A stretch of 64,000 nt of DNA, from NCBI GenBank assembly GCA_902802905.1, contig CADCNT010000008.1, forward strand, positions 27,356 to 91,355, written 5' to 3'. Every line of letters begins with the position of its first letter. Position 1 is the first letter of the stretch. Position numbers and translations under genes: made by a program. Below, one piece after another: positions 53,685-61,773 of the stretch. The notes below the pieces were generated by a model. That model ran no database searches. It was not told where the DNA came from and saw only the letters and a list, made by a program, of their open reading frames with translations. Source of the DNA: an uncultured Erysipelotrichaceae bacterium (GTDB lineage: Bacteria; Bacillota_I; Bacilli_A; RFN20; CAG-826).

Positions 53685-54569
53685 ATGAAAGAATATATAA
53701 TCGATAACAACGAGTATATTATTGCCAAAGATCAAAATAACAACGATGTCACTAACAAAAGAGTTCAAGACATCGTTTTTAAAATTATTTTGGAAATCGA
53801 TAGAATCTGTCGTAAACATAAGATTGATTATGCTTTGAGTTTTGGCAGCGCTCTAGGCTTATATAAATATGGTGATTTCATTCCTTGGGATGATGATGCG
53901 GATGTCATCATTGATTATTTTGACTATCAAAGATTTGTAGAAGCCTGTAAAGAAGATTTAAGTGAAGATATGATTATCGACACTTATCTCACTAACGATC
54001 AATATAATCCGCTTATCCCTGCTATTAAGATTAGAGATAAGCATACATACATCAAAGAGGCGAATAGATTTACTCTTCCTGATCACATTGAAGAAAGAGG
54101 AATCTTTGTGGACGTTTGCTTATTTATGGGCGTACCAAAAGATACTTGCAAACACAAAAAACTGATTTGGTATTCCAAGTTAAGAATGATTCCTTTTGTG
54201 ATTGGAGATGCCTTATTTCATCTAAAGATGACTGGCATGAGAAACAAACTTTTAGCCTTTGAAAAGAAAGTGGCAGAAAAATATAAAGATAGCGACTATG
54301 TTTCACAAACTGTCATTATCCCATTTCAAGACCACCCTAGAAAAATGGTCCGCGCTTTAGCGTTCCCAAAATCTATCATTTATCCTTTTAAAGAATACAA
54401 TCTTAGAGGTCATAAAGTTTTCTCTTTTAATGACATTGATGCCTTCTCTTTAATGAGATATGGCCCATCGGCGATGAAAGAATATAATAAAAACGGGCAG
54501 CTCGTTGAGAACTACCCGCATTCTAAGAAAAAAAGTGGACACTTAAAGAAAATTATCTTTAAGGATTAG
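53685..54569 (+). CDS. LicD-family phosphotransferase
   Basis: This 294-residue LicD/nucleotidyltransferase-fold protein has the motif YALSFGSALGLYKYGDFIPW directly followed by DDDADVIIDY (residues about 54-80). These are the metal-binding Asp residues used to transfer phosphocholine or similar groups onto surface glycans. It probably decorates a teichoic-acid-like or other surface polymer. I start at ATG 53685; an upstream TTG at 53664 lies within the previous gene. No Shine-Dalgarno is evident, so it may depend on coupling to the LRR gene that ends 2 nt before. Confidence 0.8.
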   Translation: MKEYIIDNNEYIIAKDQNNNDVTNKRVQDIVFKIILEIDRICRKHKIDYALSFGSALGLYKYGDFIPWDDDADVIIDYFDYQRFVEACKEDLSEDMIIDTYLTNDQYNPLIPAIKIRDKHTYIKEANRFTLPDHIEERGIFVDVCLFMGVPKDTCKHKKLIWYSKLRMIPFVIGDALFHLKMTGMRNKLLAFEKKVAEKYKDSDYVSQTVIIPFQDHPRKMVRALAFPKSIIYPFKEYNLRGHKVFSFNDIDAFSLMRYGPSAMKEYNKNGQLVENYPHSKKKSGHLKKIIFKD

Positions 54570-55096
54570 TTCTGATCATCATTAAATCTTTTTAATTTAT
54601 TTTTAATAATTTCTTTGGCCTCAGCTTCGTGGTCATCGGTTTTAAACTTACGGACAGCGATGACTTTTGGATTTTCCACGTCATAATCATCCACTAAGAC
54701 GTAACCGATATTTGAAAGCATACGATATAAACCGTTTTTTACGATAACTCTGCTATCAGCTTTTAAAACTTTGATTCTTTCAGGCTCGACAACAAAATAG
54801 ATTCTTTTACCTTCTTCTTTTTCGACCTTTTCCACGTAGTCTCCGTTAACTTGATAAACATCTTTGTAGACACCTGGTCTAATTTCTTTAACTTGTTTAT
54901 CTTCTTTGATGGTAACGACATCTTTATCGTTAATGTAACGATATCTAGGAGAACCATCTTTATTAGTTAATGGTTTTCCTTCTTTGTCATACATCTCTTC
55001 GATATATGATTCATAAACTGTATAAGAAGAGGCAATTTTATATTCGCCATATTCCTTATAGTAAACTTCATCGTGGGCTAATTCTTTTCCAAACAT
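54566..55096 (-). CDS. Cytoplasmic protein of unknown function
   Basis: This 176-residue, highly charged protein (many Lys/Glu/Asp/Tyr) has no membrane segment. It contains KEYGEYKIASSYTVYESYIEE at the start and repeated short beta-strand stretches such as KDVYQVNGDYVEK, RIYFVVEPERIKVL and SRVIVKNGLYRML, and ends in a basic helix. I recognise no family. ATG 55096 is preferred because AGGAAAGAAG precedes it; the frame is open to a TTG at 55132. It converges on the LicD gene with a 4-nt overlap and no terminator between them. Confidence 0.55.
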   Translation of the reverse strand: MFGKELAHDEVYYKEYGEYKIASSYTVYESYIEEMYDKEGKPLTNKDGSPRYRYINDKDVVTIKEDKQVKEIRPGVYKDVYQVNGDYVEKVEKEEGKRIYFVVEPERIKVLKADSRVIVKNGLYRMLSNIGYVLVDDYDVENPKVIAVRKFKTDDHEAEAKEIIKNKLKRFNDDQN

Positions 55097-55150
55097 ACTA
55101 TTAATCTTCTTTCCTTCAATATTGTATAACAAAATTAAAAAAAATAAATG

Positions 55151-55180
55151 TTGAAATATGTGCGCATACTTATGTATATT
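55151..55180 (+). promoter_or_regulatory. Promoter of the rimP-nusA-infB operon
   Basis: TTGAAA (55151-55156), an 18-nt spacer and TATATT (55175-55180), about 80 nt before the rimP start. Confidence 0.55.
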
Positions 55181-55218
55181 ATATGTGCGTTTAGCAATAA
55201 ACGTTCATACTCTGAATA

Positions 55219-55248
55219 AGAGTGGCCGGATAGCCACTCTTTGTTTTT
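55219..55248 (+). terminator. Terminator-like hairpin (attenuator) in the rimP leader
   Basis: An 8-bp stem AGAGTGGC/GCCACTCT with a 6-nt loop is followed by TTTGTTTTT and then immediately by the rimP Shine-Dalgarno AAAGGAG. It has the form of an intrinsic terminator placed inside the operon's own leader, so transcription of the whole nus operon may be attenuated here (NusA itself acts on such hairpins). Confidence 0.6.
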
Positions 55249-55261
55249 AAAGGAGATATCC

Positions 55262-55720
55262 ATGGATTTAAAAGCACTTGAACCAAAACTAGAAAGTAAG
55301 ATTAACGAACTCGGTTATGAGTTAGTTTCTCTTTCTTCGAAAAAAGAGAAAGGTGATTTAATTCTCTCTATTGTTGTGGATCGAGTAGCCCCGATTGACA
55401 TGAACGCGATTGTTGAATTATCTAATGCTTTATCTAGCTATTTAGATGAAATTGATGATTCTAAAGAAGCATACATGTTAGATATTTCTTCCTTAGGCGC
55501 TGAAAAACCTCTTAAAGTTGAATCATTAAAAGACTATGAAGGCCAATATGTCAACGTCCATGTTAATAATGCGATTGATGGACTTAATATCTTCGAAGGA
55601 GATTTAAAAGAAGTTAACAATGAATCAATCACAGTTGAATATCGTATTAAAACCAGAGTGAAAAAAGTGGTTATATTACTTAGTAATATATATAAAATTC
55701 GTTTAGCAATTAAATTTTAA
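55262..55720 (+). CDS. rimP: Ribosome maturation factor RimP
   Basis: This 152-residue protein needed for 30S subunit maturation begins MDLKALEPKLESKINELGYE with the family's VDRxxxI and ELSNALSSYLDE blocks. It continues with YMLDISSLGAEKPL (usually LEVSSPGxxRPL). AAAGGAGATATCC makes the start certain. It is first gene of the nusA operon, 13 nt before nusA, the usual place in Firmicutes. Confidence 0.9.
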   Translation: MDLKALEPKLESKINELGYELVSLSSKKEKGDLILSIVVDRVAPIDMNAIVELSNALSSYLDEIDDSKEAYMLDISSLGAEKPLKVESLKDYEGQYVNVHVNNAIDGLNIFEGDLKEVNNESITVEYRIKTRVKKVVILLSNIYKIRLAIKF

Positions 55721-55733
55721 GGAGTAATTATTT

Positions 55734-57392
55734 ATGGCTATTAACGTAAGTGAAGTCAATGCGGCCTTAGAGCTCATTGAAGTCAACAAAGGTATTTCTA
55801 GAGAAGTAGTCATCGAAGCTTTAAAAGAAGCAATGATGAAAGCCTTTAGAAAATCCTTAGGTGCAGATGATGCCTTAGTGGGAGTGGATATCGATCTCGA
55901 CAAAGGTATCTTTGAAATGTACCAAATTAAAAACGTCGTTAAAGAGGTGGAAGATGATTTATTAGAAATCTCTGTGGAAGACGCGAACGAAAAAGGCGAC
56001 AAGAAATATAAAGTCGGTGATGAATACCGTATCCCAGTCGCTCTTGATGAATTAAGAAAAGCAATGGTGTTATCCATTAAATCTCTCTTAAGACAAAAAT
56101 TCGCGGAAGCCGAAAAAGAAGTTTTACACGAACAATTTAAAGACAAGATTAATACTTTAATCACTGGTCGAGTGGAACAATATGATGAAAGAGGCGCTAC
56201 CATCAACATCGGTAAAACAAGTGTTTATTTACCAAGAAAAGAAATGATTAAAGATGAGAAATTCACTGTTGGTGAAACCATCAAATTATATGTTAATGAT
56301 GTCGCTAGCAGCACTAAAGGTGCTCACATCGTTGTTTCTCGTGCTTCTGAAGGTTTCTTAAAAGCCGTCATGACTGAAGAAATCCACGATATTTATGATG
56401 GCACAATCACAATTGTTTCTGTGGCAAGAGAAGCCGGAGAAAGAAGTAAGGTTGCTGTCACATCTAAAGATGTTAATGTTGACCCAGCAGGAGCGTGTAT
56501 CGGTCCTAATGGAAGCCGTATTCAAAAAGTTGTTAGCCAATTAGGCAATGGTTCTAGTAAAGAAAAAATCGATATCATCACTTACAAAGAGAACATTGCT
56601 TTATACATTATGGAATCTTTAAAACCTGCTACAGTTGTAGGTATTAAAGTCGACGAAGAAGCTAAATCTGCCTTAGTGGTTGTTAAAGATGATTCTTTAT
56701 CTTTGGCTATTGGTAGAAAAGGCGTCAACGCTCGTTTAGCGGTGAAACTCACCGGTTATCACATCGATATCAAGATTGAATCCGAAGCTTTAGAAGAAGG
56801 CTTAGAATATCAATCATTTGAAGAATTAAGCGCCATTGACCTCGAAGAAAAGGCTGCCAAGATTGCTGAAGCACAAAGACAAACCCTTGTTTATCAAGGT
56901 GATTATGCTTCTAGCTTACCTGGTCTACCAGAAGGTTATGTTGCTCCTCAAGAAAGAAAATATGAGTCTGAGTCCAATGACTTTGATGAGACTTTAGAAG
57001 AAGTCGCTGAAAGCGAAGAGGCTAAACCAGCTCCAGTAGAAACTCCTGTTGAAGAAGCTCCAGCAGAAGCTCCAGCTGAAGAAGCTGCACCTAGCGAAGA
57101 GGCTCCAGCCACTGCGGTTAAGACTACAACCACAATTGAAGATCTTGAAAAGTCTTTAGAGAGCTCTGCTCAAAGCAAGAAAAAAGCTGGTCAAGGCAAA
57201 CGCAAAAAGAAAGTCGAGAAAGAAGAAGAGGAAGAATCTTCTGTCAAACATGCGGATACTCCACGTATGTCTATTTACACTGAAGAAGAACTCAAAGAAC
57301 TCGAAGAAGAAGAAAACCTCGAAGAAGAATACGAGGATGAAGAAGAAGATATTGATTACGACGATTACGATCAATATTACGACGAGGACTAA
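55734..57392 (+). CDS. nusA: Transcription factor NusA with long acidic tail
   Basis: This 552-residue protein has the NusA plan. There is an N-terminal RNA-polymerase-binding domain (about 1-125), an S1 domain (ITGRVEQYDERGATINIG, near 135-200), KH1 with DPAGACIGPNGSRIQKV (near 250) and KH2 with SLAIGRKGVNARLAVKL (near 320). After about residue 350 comes an extended tail rich in Glu/Ala/Pro and then Lys, ending in a run of acidic and Tyr residues (EDIDYDDYDQYYDED). The tail of about 170 residues is longer than in Bacillus NusA and resembles the acidic tail of the DUF2357 protein in composition. AAGGAG precedes the ATG. Confidence 0.95.
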   Translation: MAINVSEVNAALELIEVNKGISREVVIEALKEAMMKAFRKSLGADDALVGVDIDLDKGIFEMYQIKNVVKEVEDDLLEISVEDANEKGDKKYKVGDEYRIPVALDELRKAMVLSIKSLLRQKFAEAEKEVLHEQFKDKINTLITGRVEQYDERGATINIGKTSVYLPRKEMIKDEKFTVGETIKLYVNDVASSTKGAHIVVSRASEGFLKAVMTEEIHDIYDGTITIVSVAREAGERSKVAVTSKDVNVDPAGACIGPNGSRIQKVVSQLGNGSSKEKIDIITYKENIALYIMESLKPATVVGIKVDEEAKSALVVVKDDSLSLAIGRKGVNARLAVKLTGYHIDIKIESEALEEGLEYQSFEELSAIDLEEKAAKIAEAQRQTLVYQGDYASSLPGLPEGYVAPQERKYESESNDFDETLEEVAESEEAKPAPVETPVEEAPAEAPAEEAAPSEEAPATAVKTTTTIEDLEKSLESSAQSKKKAGQGKRKKKVEKEEEEESSVKHADTPRMSIYTEEELKELEEEENLEEEYEDEEEDIDYDDYDQYYDED

Positions 57393-57402
57393 TAGTCTAT
57401 AA

Positions 57403-57675
57403 ATGAATAAAAAAGCTCCTGTTTATCGCAAATGCGCCTACACTAGAAAGCTACTTTTAAAGAGCGATTTATTCCGTGTAGTGAAATATAACGGCCAAGT
57501 TTGTTTTGATAAATGTCAAAACATGCCTGGAAGGGGAGCCTACTTATCTAAAGATATTAATGTCATAAGAGCGGCTAAACAAAAAAAGACCTTATCTAAC
57601 GCTCTTAAGGTGGATGTTAAAGATGACATCTATCTAGAAATGATTAAGGAATTAAGTGAGAAAGAAGGTAATTAA
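57403..57675 (+). CDS. ylxR: RNase P modulator RnpM (YlxR, DUF448)
   Basis: This 90-residue RNA-binding protein has the YlxR pattern PVYRKCAYTRKLLLKSDLFR (normally P.R.C..C), FDKCQNMPGRGAYLS and IRAAKQKKTLSNALK. In Firmicutes it binds RNase P RNA and lowers its activity. It lies 10 nt after nusA and overlaps no neighbour. The usual next gene, ylxQ (an L7Ae-like protein), is absent: infB follows at once. Confidence 0.88.
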   Translation: MNKKAPVYRKCAYTRKLLLKSDLFRVVKYNGQVCFDKCQNMPGRGAYLSKDINVIRAAKQKKTLSNALKVDVKDDIYLEMIKELSEKEGN

Positions 57676-57676
57676 T

Positions 57677-59506
57677 ATGGGAAAAAACAAACGTACTTTT
57701 GAAAGAGAAACTAATGTTTCCACCAAAGTTAGCGCCGAAAAGACCAAAACCAAAGTAAATGGTGGTGTCTTTGTCTATACTGGTGCCATTTCCGTGAAAG
57801 AATTATCGGAATCACTTAACGTGCAAGCAAGTGACATCATTAAATTCTTATTCATGCAAGGAAAGATGATTACTATCAACACCATCCTTGATGATGAGCT
57901 CATCGGCTTAGTGTGTCTTCAATTTGGTTATGATTTCCAAAAGAAACACATCGTTGCTGCCGAAAACTTCGAAGAAGTTGAAATTAATGATGATCCTTCT
58001 AAACTCAAAGCTCGTCCACCAGTGGTTACTATCATGGGTCACGTTGACCATGGTAAGACCACATTAATCGACGCGATTAGAAACTCTAATCTTGTCGCTG
58101 GTGAGGTGGGTGGCATCTCTCAAGAAATTGGTGCTTATCAAAAAGAAGTTAATGGTCATAAAATTACCTTCATCGACACTCCAGGTCACGAAGCCTTTAC
58201 CGCGATGAGAAGTAGAGGTGCATCAGTTACTGATATCGTTGTCCTTGTGGTTGCTGCAGATGACGGAGTTATGCCACAAACCATTGAAGCAATTGATCAC
58301 GCTAAAAGCGCTAATGTCCCAATTATTGTTGCTATCAACAAAATGGACAAACCAGGTGCTGATCCAGACCGTGTGAAGAACGAATTGATGCAACATGATA
58401 TCATTGCTGAAGATTATGGCGGAGATGTCATCTGTGTGGAAATTTCTGCAAAGCAGAAAACAAACATCGAAGGCTTACTTGAAACCATCATCTTAGTCAG
58501 CGATATGGCCGAACTTAAAGCTAACCCAGATCGATACGCTATGGGTACAGTTTTAGAGGCTAAACTCGATAGAAATGAAGGCCCTAAAGCAACATTGCTT
58601 ATCCAAAATGGTACTTTAAAAGAAGGCGACTATTTAGTTGTTGGTACCTCATACGGCAAAGCTAGAAGAATGACCAATGAATTCAAAAAAGTCTTAAATG
58701 TTGCTACTCCAAGTACTCCAGTATCTGTTATCGGACTTGCAGAAGTCCCAGAAGCTGGTGATCGATTCATGGCATTCGCGGAAGAAAGTGAAGCTAGAGC
58801 TATCGCTTTAAAACGCAAACAACTTAAAGAACAAAGAGAAATGAATAAGAGCAGCGCTGCTAGCTTAGATGACTTATTTAAACTCGCCAATAGTGGCAAT
58901 GTACAAACTATCAACATCATCATTAAAGCTGATTCTACAGGTAGTGCGGAAGCTGTGAAAACTTCTCTCGAGAAGTTAAATACCGAAAACATCAAGTTAA
59001 ATGTCATTAGAGCAACCTCTGGTGCAATTACTGAAAGCGATATCTTATTGGCCAGTGCTTCTAAGGCTATTGTCTATGGTTTCAATGTTAGACCAGATGC
59101 CAAAACCAGAGCCAAAGCCCAAGAAGAAAAAGTGGAAATTAGACTCCATAATATCATCTATGCGTTAATTGAAGAAATTCAAGCCGCTATGAAGGGCATG
59201 CTCAAAAAAGAATTGGTGGAGAAAGTTACTGGTCAAGCCGAAATTAGAAAACTTTTCAAAGTTTCTAAAGTTGGCACTATCGGTGGCTGCATGGTCACTG
59301 ATGGAGTCATTAAGAATAACTCTCCAATCAGATTAATTAGAGACGGCGTTGTCGTTTTTGAAGGCAAACTTGCTTCTTTACAAAGAGAAAAAGATCAAGT
59401 CAAAGAAGTTAAAGCTGGATTTGAATGTGGTTTGTTAATCGAAGGATTTAACGATATCAAAGAAGGAGACATCGTTGAAGGATACGAAATGGTGGAGGAA
59501 GAATAA
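57677..59506 (+). CDS. infB: Translation initiation factor IF-2
   Basis: This 609-residue protein has a short N-terminal region with the IF2_N module (SVKELSESLNVQASDIIKFL). The G domain shows GHVDHGKTTLIDAIR, DTPGHEAFT and INKMDK; then domain II, the IF-2 core and the fMet-tRNA-binding C2 domain ending in IEGFNDIKEGDIVEGYEM. The N-terminal extension is much shorter than in Bacillus. I prefer ATG 57677 (AGAAGG 10 nt upstream) to a GTG at 57656 inside ylxR. Its stop overlaps the rbfA start (TAATG). Confidence 0.95.
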   Translation: MGKNKRTFERETNVSTKVSAEKTKTKVNGGVFVYTGAISVKELSESLNVQASDIIKFLFMQGKMITINTILDDELIGLVCLQFGYDFQKKHIVAAENFEEVEINDDPSKLKARPPVVTIMGHVDHGKTTLIDAIRNSNLVAGEVGGISQEIGAYQKEVNGHKITFIDTPGHEAFTAMRSRGASVTDIVVLVVAADDGVMPQTIEAIDHAKSANVPIIVAINKMDKPGADPDRVKNELMQHDIIAEDYGGDVICVEISAKQKTNIEGLLETIILVSDMAELKANPDRYAMGTVLEAKLDRNEGPKATLLIQNGTLKEGDYLVVGTSYGKARRMTNEFKKVLNVATPSTPVSVIGLAEVPEAGDRFMAFAEESEARAIALKRKQLKEQREMNKSSAASLDDLFKLANSGNVQTINIIIKADSTGSAEAVKTSLEKLNTENIKLNVIRATSGAITESDILLASASKAIVYGFNVRPDAKTRAKAQEEKVEIRLHNIIYALIEEIQAAMKGMLKKELVEKVTGQAEIRKLFKVSKVGTIGGCMVTDGVIKNNSPIRLIRDGVVVFEGKLASLQREKDQVKEVKAGFECGLLIEGFNDIKEGDIVEGYEMVEEE

Positions 59507-59832
59507 TGGCCAATAAGCAAGAACGAATTGCGTCTATTATTCGAAAAAACATCGTGGAGATAATCCAATTTCAAATTAAAGACCCACATCTTGGATTTGT
59601 TTCTATCCCTGAAGTAAGAGTCTCTAAAGATTTCTCTTATGCGACAGTTTATGTCTCATTTATCAAAGATGAAGATATCGAACCTTCTTTAGAAGTTTTG
59701 AATAAAGCAAGAGGCTTCATTAGAAGCGAACTTGCCTCTAAACTCGATATTAGAAGGGTTCCAGAAATTCGCTTCGTCCTTGATGAAGGATATAAAAAAG
59801 AAGAACGAATTGCAGAACTATTAAAAAAATAA
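59506..59832 (+). CDS. rbfA: Ribosome-binding factor A
   Basis: This 108-residue KH-type protein helps late 30S maturation. The pattern ERIASIIRKNIVEIIQFQIK, DPHLGFVSIPEVRVSKDFSY, ATVYVSF and RRVPEIRFVLDEG is typical of RbfA. It is translationally coupled to infB. Normally truB follows directly; here a terminator and a foreign island intervene. Confidence 0.93.
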   Translation: MANKQERIASIIRKNIVEIIQFQIKDPHLGFVSIPEVRVSKDFSYATVYVSFIKDEDIEPSLEVLNKARGFIRSELASKLDIRRVPEIRFVLDEGYKKEERIAELLKK

Positions 59833-59853
59833 CCTCACTACGTGAGGTTTTTT
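59831..59853 (+). terminator. Intrinsic terminator after rbfA
   Basis: Perfect stem AACCTCAC/GTGAGGTT with a 3-nt loop and TTTTTT. It splits the usual infB-rbfA-truB transcript. Confidence 0.85.
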
Positions 59854-59854
59854 C

Positions 59855-60304
59855 TTATTGATTTAAAGATTTGATAAACTCTAGTAGCGACTTAACGATT
59901 TCATCTTTTAGAATAACTAACTTTTTATTTAGCTCTGGAGCAATCACTTTAGCGAAATAATTTTCGCTATAATCGTAACACCCTTTGGTAAAATAATCGT
60001 AGTCTTTTAATCTATCAACAAGATTTATAATCTTGTTATCAACATAAATACACTTAATGACATCACACCAGCACATATAGGTGAGTTCCACTAAGATCTC
60101 AATTTGACATGCCCAACCTAACTCTGGGTATGATTCTTTGATGAATTCTTCTAAATTTTCATATAGTTCCTGAGTTAAAGAAACCGCTCCTCGATATAAA
60201 GAAGCGCCACCTTCGTTTAATCTTAATCTAGCGTAAACCCCATCGCGATAATCTTGGCTATTACGACGTGTTTTATAGATCGGCATTCTGTCTAATAATT
60301 TCAT
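59855..60304 (-). CDS. Small helical protein of unknown function in the rbfA-truB island
   Basis: This 149-residue, almost wholly helical protein contains YARLRLNEGGASLYRGAVSL, then YENLEEFIKESYPELGW and a Cys/Trp-rich segment TYMCWCDVIKCIYV, and ends with ELNKKLVILKDEIVKSLLEF. It suggests a four-helix-bundle adaptor, but I cannot assign a family. No good Shine-Dalgarno is visible before the ATG at 60304. It is divergent from the structured RNA, with only about 70 nt between start codon and RNA, so control regions overlap. Confidence 0.55.
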   Translation of the reverse strand: MKLLDRMPIYKTRRNSQDYRDGVYARLRLNEGGASLYRGAVSLTQELYENLEEFIKESYPELGWACQIEILVELTYMCWCDVIKCIYVDNKIINLVDRLKDYDYFTKGCYDYSENYFAKVIAPELNKKLVILKDEIVKSLLEFIKSLNQ

Positions 60305-60340
60305 ATATCAATATATTAACACATTAATATCCGATTTCAC

Positions 60341-60369
60341 TTGCTTATTTATATATAAATATAGATAAT
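60341..60369 (+). promoter_or_regulatory. Promoter of the structured RNA
   Basis: TTGCTT (60341-60346), exactly 17 nt, then GATAAT (60364-60369), placing transcription start near 60376. Confidence 0.6.
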
Positions 60370-60375
60370 GAAGTT

Positions 60376-60722
60376 GTCTAATATATGCAGACTCTAAACG
60401 CGTCACAAGACTGAAGAATGAAATACTTCGAGAGTAGGTGTAAACTTGGCTATAAACGAATAGAGGCCACCCATATATTAACTACTAGTATGTAAGTGTT
60501 AGGTACTAGTAATGTGGGAAGTATCGCCCAGTGGTTAAAGTTATCTACGGGATATCAACGAGGATCGATCAAAGCGACTGACACGCTAACGGCTGAGATA
60601 AATCGTGCCCAACGCTCCACACAGATTTATTAATCTGAACATGAGGCCATCACAAGGATGATGCAACACCAGTAGTTGTGACTAATAGGGATATTAGCTG
60701 TCAACTACACAATGGTGTTTTT
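60376..60722 (+). ncRNA. Candidate structured RNA of about 350 nt, class unknown, upstream of a DUF1016 nuclease
   Basis: This segment has no useful reading frame, its own promoter and a strong terminator. Hairpins I can read include GTCT/AGAC (60376-60392), GAAG/CTTC (about 60414-60430), TACTAGTA/TACTAGTA closed by CCCAyAT/ATGTGGG (about 60469-60521), AGCG/CGCT (about 60573-60588) and CAGATT/AATCTG (about 60622-60637). At the end a long compound stem, TAGTTG..GACTAATA with TATTAG..TCAACTA, sits inside AACACCA/TGGTGTT (60665-60719) followed by TTTTT. Base composition is more balanced than the flanking genes. I see no RNase P, tmRNA, group I or group II intron hallmark. The nuclease gene starts about 70 nt after the terminator. 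Confidence 0.6.
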
Positions 60723-60790
60723 CATTTGGATGGCTTTTATTTATCTCCCTTTGAATAGCACCGATGTTGTTCATATGGAGGAAATTTAGA

Positions 60791-61753
60791 ATGGAACAAT
60801 CATTAGAAAAATCTTATCTTTCTGATTTAGATGAGATAAAGAAAACAATTAAAACAAATCAGGTAAAGGCATTGGTGTTTGTTAATAGTGCGATGATAAT
60901 TACATATTATCAAATTGGAACAATCATTAATGAAAGAAAAACATGGGGTAATAAATACATAAGGAGATTAGCTGAAGATTTGAAAGAATATGGCAGAGGC
61001 TATTCTTATGAACATTTGAAAAAAATGTCCTTGTTTGCATCTTTTTTTGATAAAAATGAAATTGGGGCACAGCCTGTTACCCAAATTCCATGGGGCACTA
61101 TTTTGCTTATTATAAGCAAAAGCTCTTCCAAAGAAGAAGCTATCTGGTATATCAACCAAGCACACTTGAACAATTGGTCTAGAAAGAATGTTGAAAAACA
61201 ATTAAGCCAGAAGGCATTTGAGCGAAAACAGATTGAGCCAATAATCAGTAACCCCGATCAAGATGGGCGCACTGACGACATTGTTAAAGATACATTAGTT
61301 CTTAGTTTTGTTAATAAGAATGATTTGCTGAGCGAAGCAGCTCTTAAGAGCAAAATGATGGACAATATTGTGGCTTTCTTACAAGAACTTGGTCCAGGAT
61401 TTGCATTGGTTGGGAAAGAGTATAAACTAACAACTCCAACAAACAAAAACTTCTATATCGATTTATTGATGTATCATACAAAAATACACGCTTATGTTGT
61501 TATTGAAGTAAAAATTGGTGAGTTTTCACCTGCTGATGTTGGACAATTAAACTTCTATGTTAACGCTATAGACGATTTGGAAAAAACAGATGTCGATAAC
61601 GAGACAGTTGGAATATTGCTTTGCAAAGACGCTGATTCATATGTAGCAAAAACAACAATGAGCAAAATGATGTCAAAGATAGGTGTATCAAAATACAAGA
61701 TTATGGAAGAAATACCAGAATACCTAGCAAATAAACTAAATGAAACCAATTGA
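60791..61753 (+). CDS. DUF1016 (YhcG-type) PD-(D/E)XK nuclease-domain protein
   Basis: This 320-residue protein has an N-terminal DUF1016_N domain (about 10-175; VNSAMIITYYQIGTIINERK, SYEHLKKMSLFASFF, QIPWGTILLI). The C-terminal YhcG-type PD-(D/E)XK domain has FYIDLLMYH (Asp about 224), VIEVKIG (Glu about 239, Lys about 241) and VGQLNFYVNA; the catalytic triad is intact. Family members are accessory nucleases found in mobile and defence contexts; biochemical function is poorly known. ATG 60791 has a good GGAGG 9 nt upstream, better than ATG 60764. It lies directly downstream of the structured RNA's terminator and 20 nt before truB, i.e. inserted into a housekeeping operon. Confidence 0.85.
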   Translation: MEQSLEKSYLSDLDEIKKTIKTNQVKALVFVNSAMIITYYQIGTIINERKTWGNKYIRRLAEDLKEYGRGYSYEHLKKMSLFASFFDKNEIGAQPVTQIPWGTILLIISKSSSKEEAIWYINQAHLNNWSRKNVEKQLSQKAFERKQIEPIISNPDQDGRTDDIVKDTLVLSFVNKNDLLSEAALKSKMMDNIVAFLQELGPGFALVGKEYKLTTPTNKNFYIDLLMYHTKIHAYVVIEVKIGEFSPADVGQLNFYVNAIDDLEKTDVDNETVGILLCKDADSYVAKTTMSKMMSKIGVSKYKIMEEIPEYLANKLNETN

Positions 61754-61773
61754 AATATGTTAAGATATTTCAC

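Noticed and set aside
60376..60722. RNase P RNA, tmRNA, or a group I/II intron
   Set aside because: No GAGGAAAGUC-type core of RNase P, no tmRNA tag frame or tRNA-like ends, no group I P-Q-R-S elements and no GUGYG start or domain V of group II introns; no intron-encoded protein of those classes.
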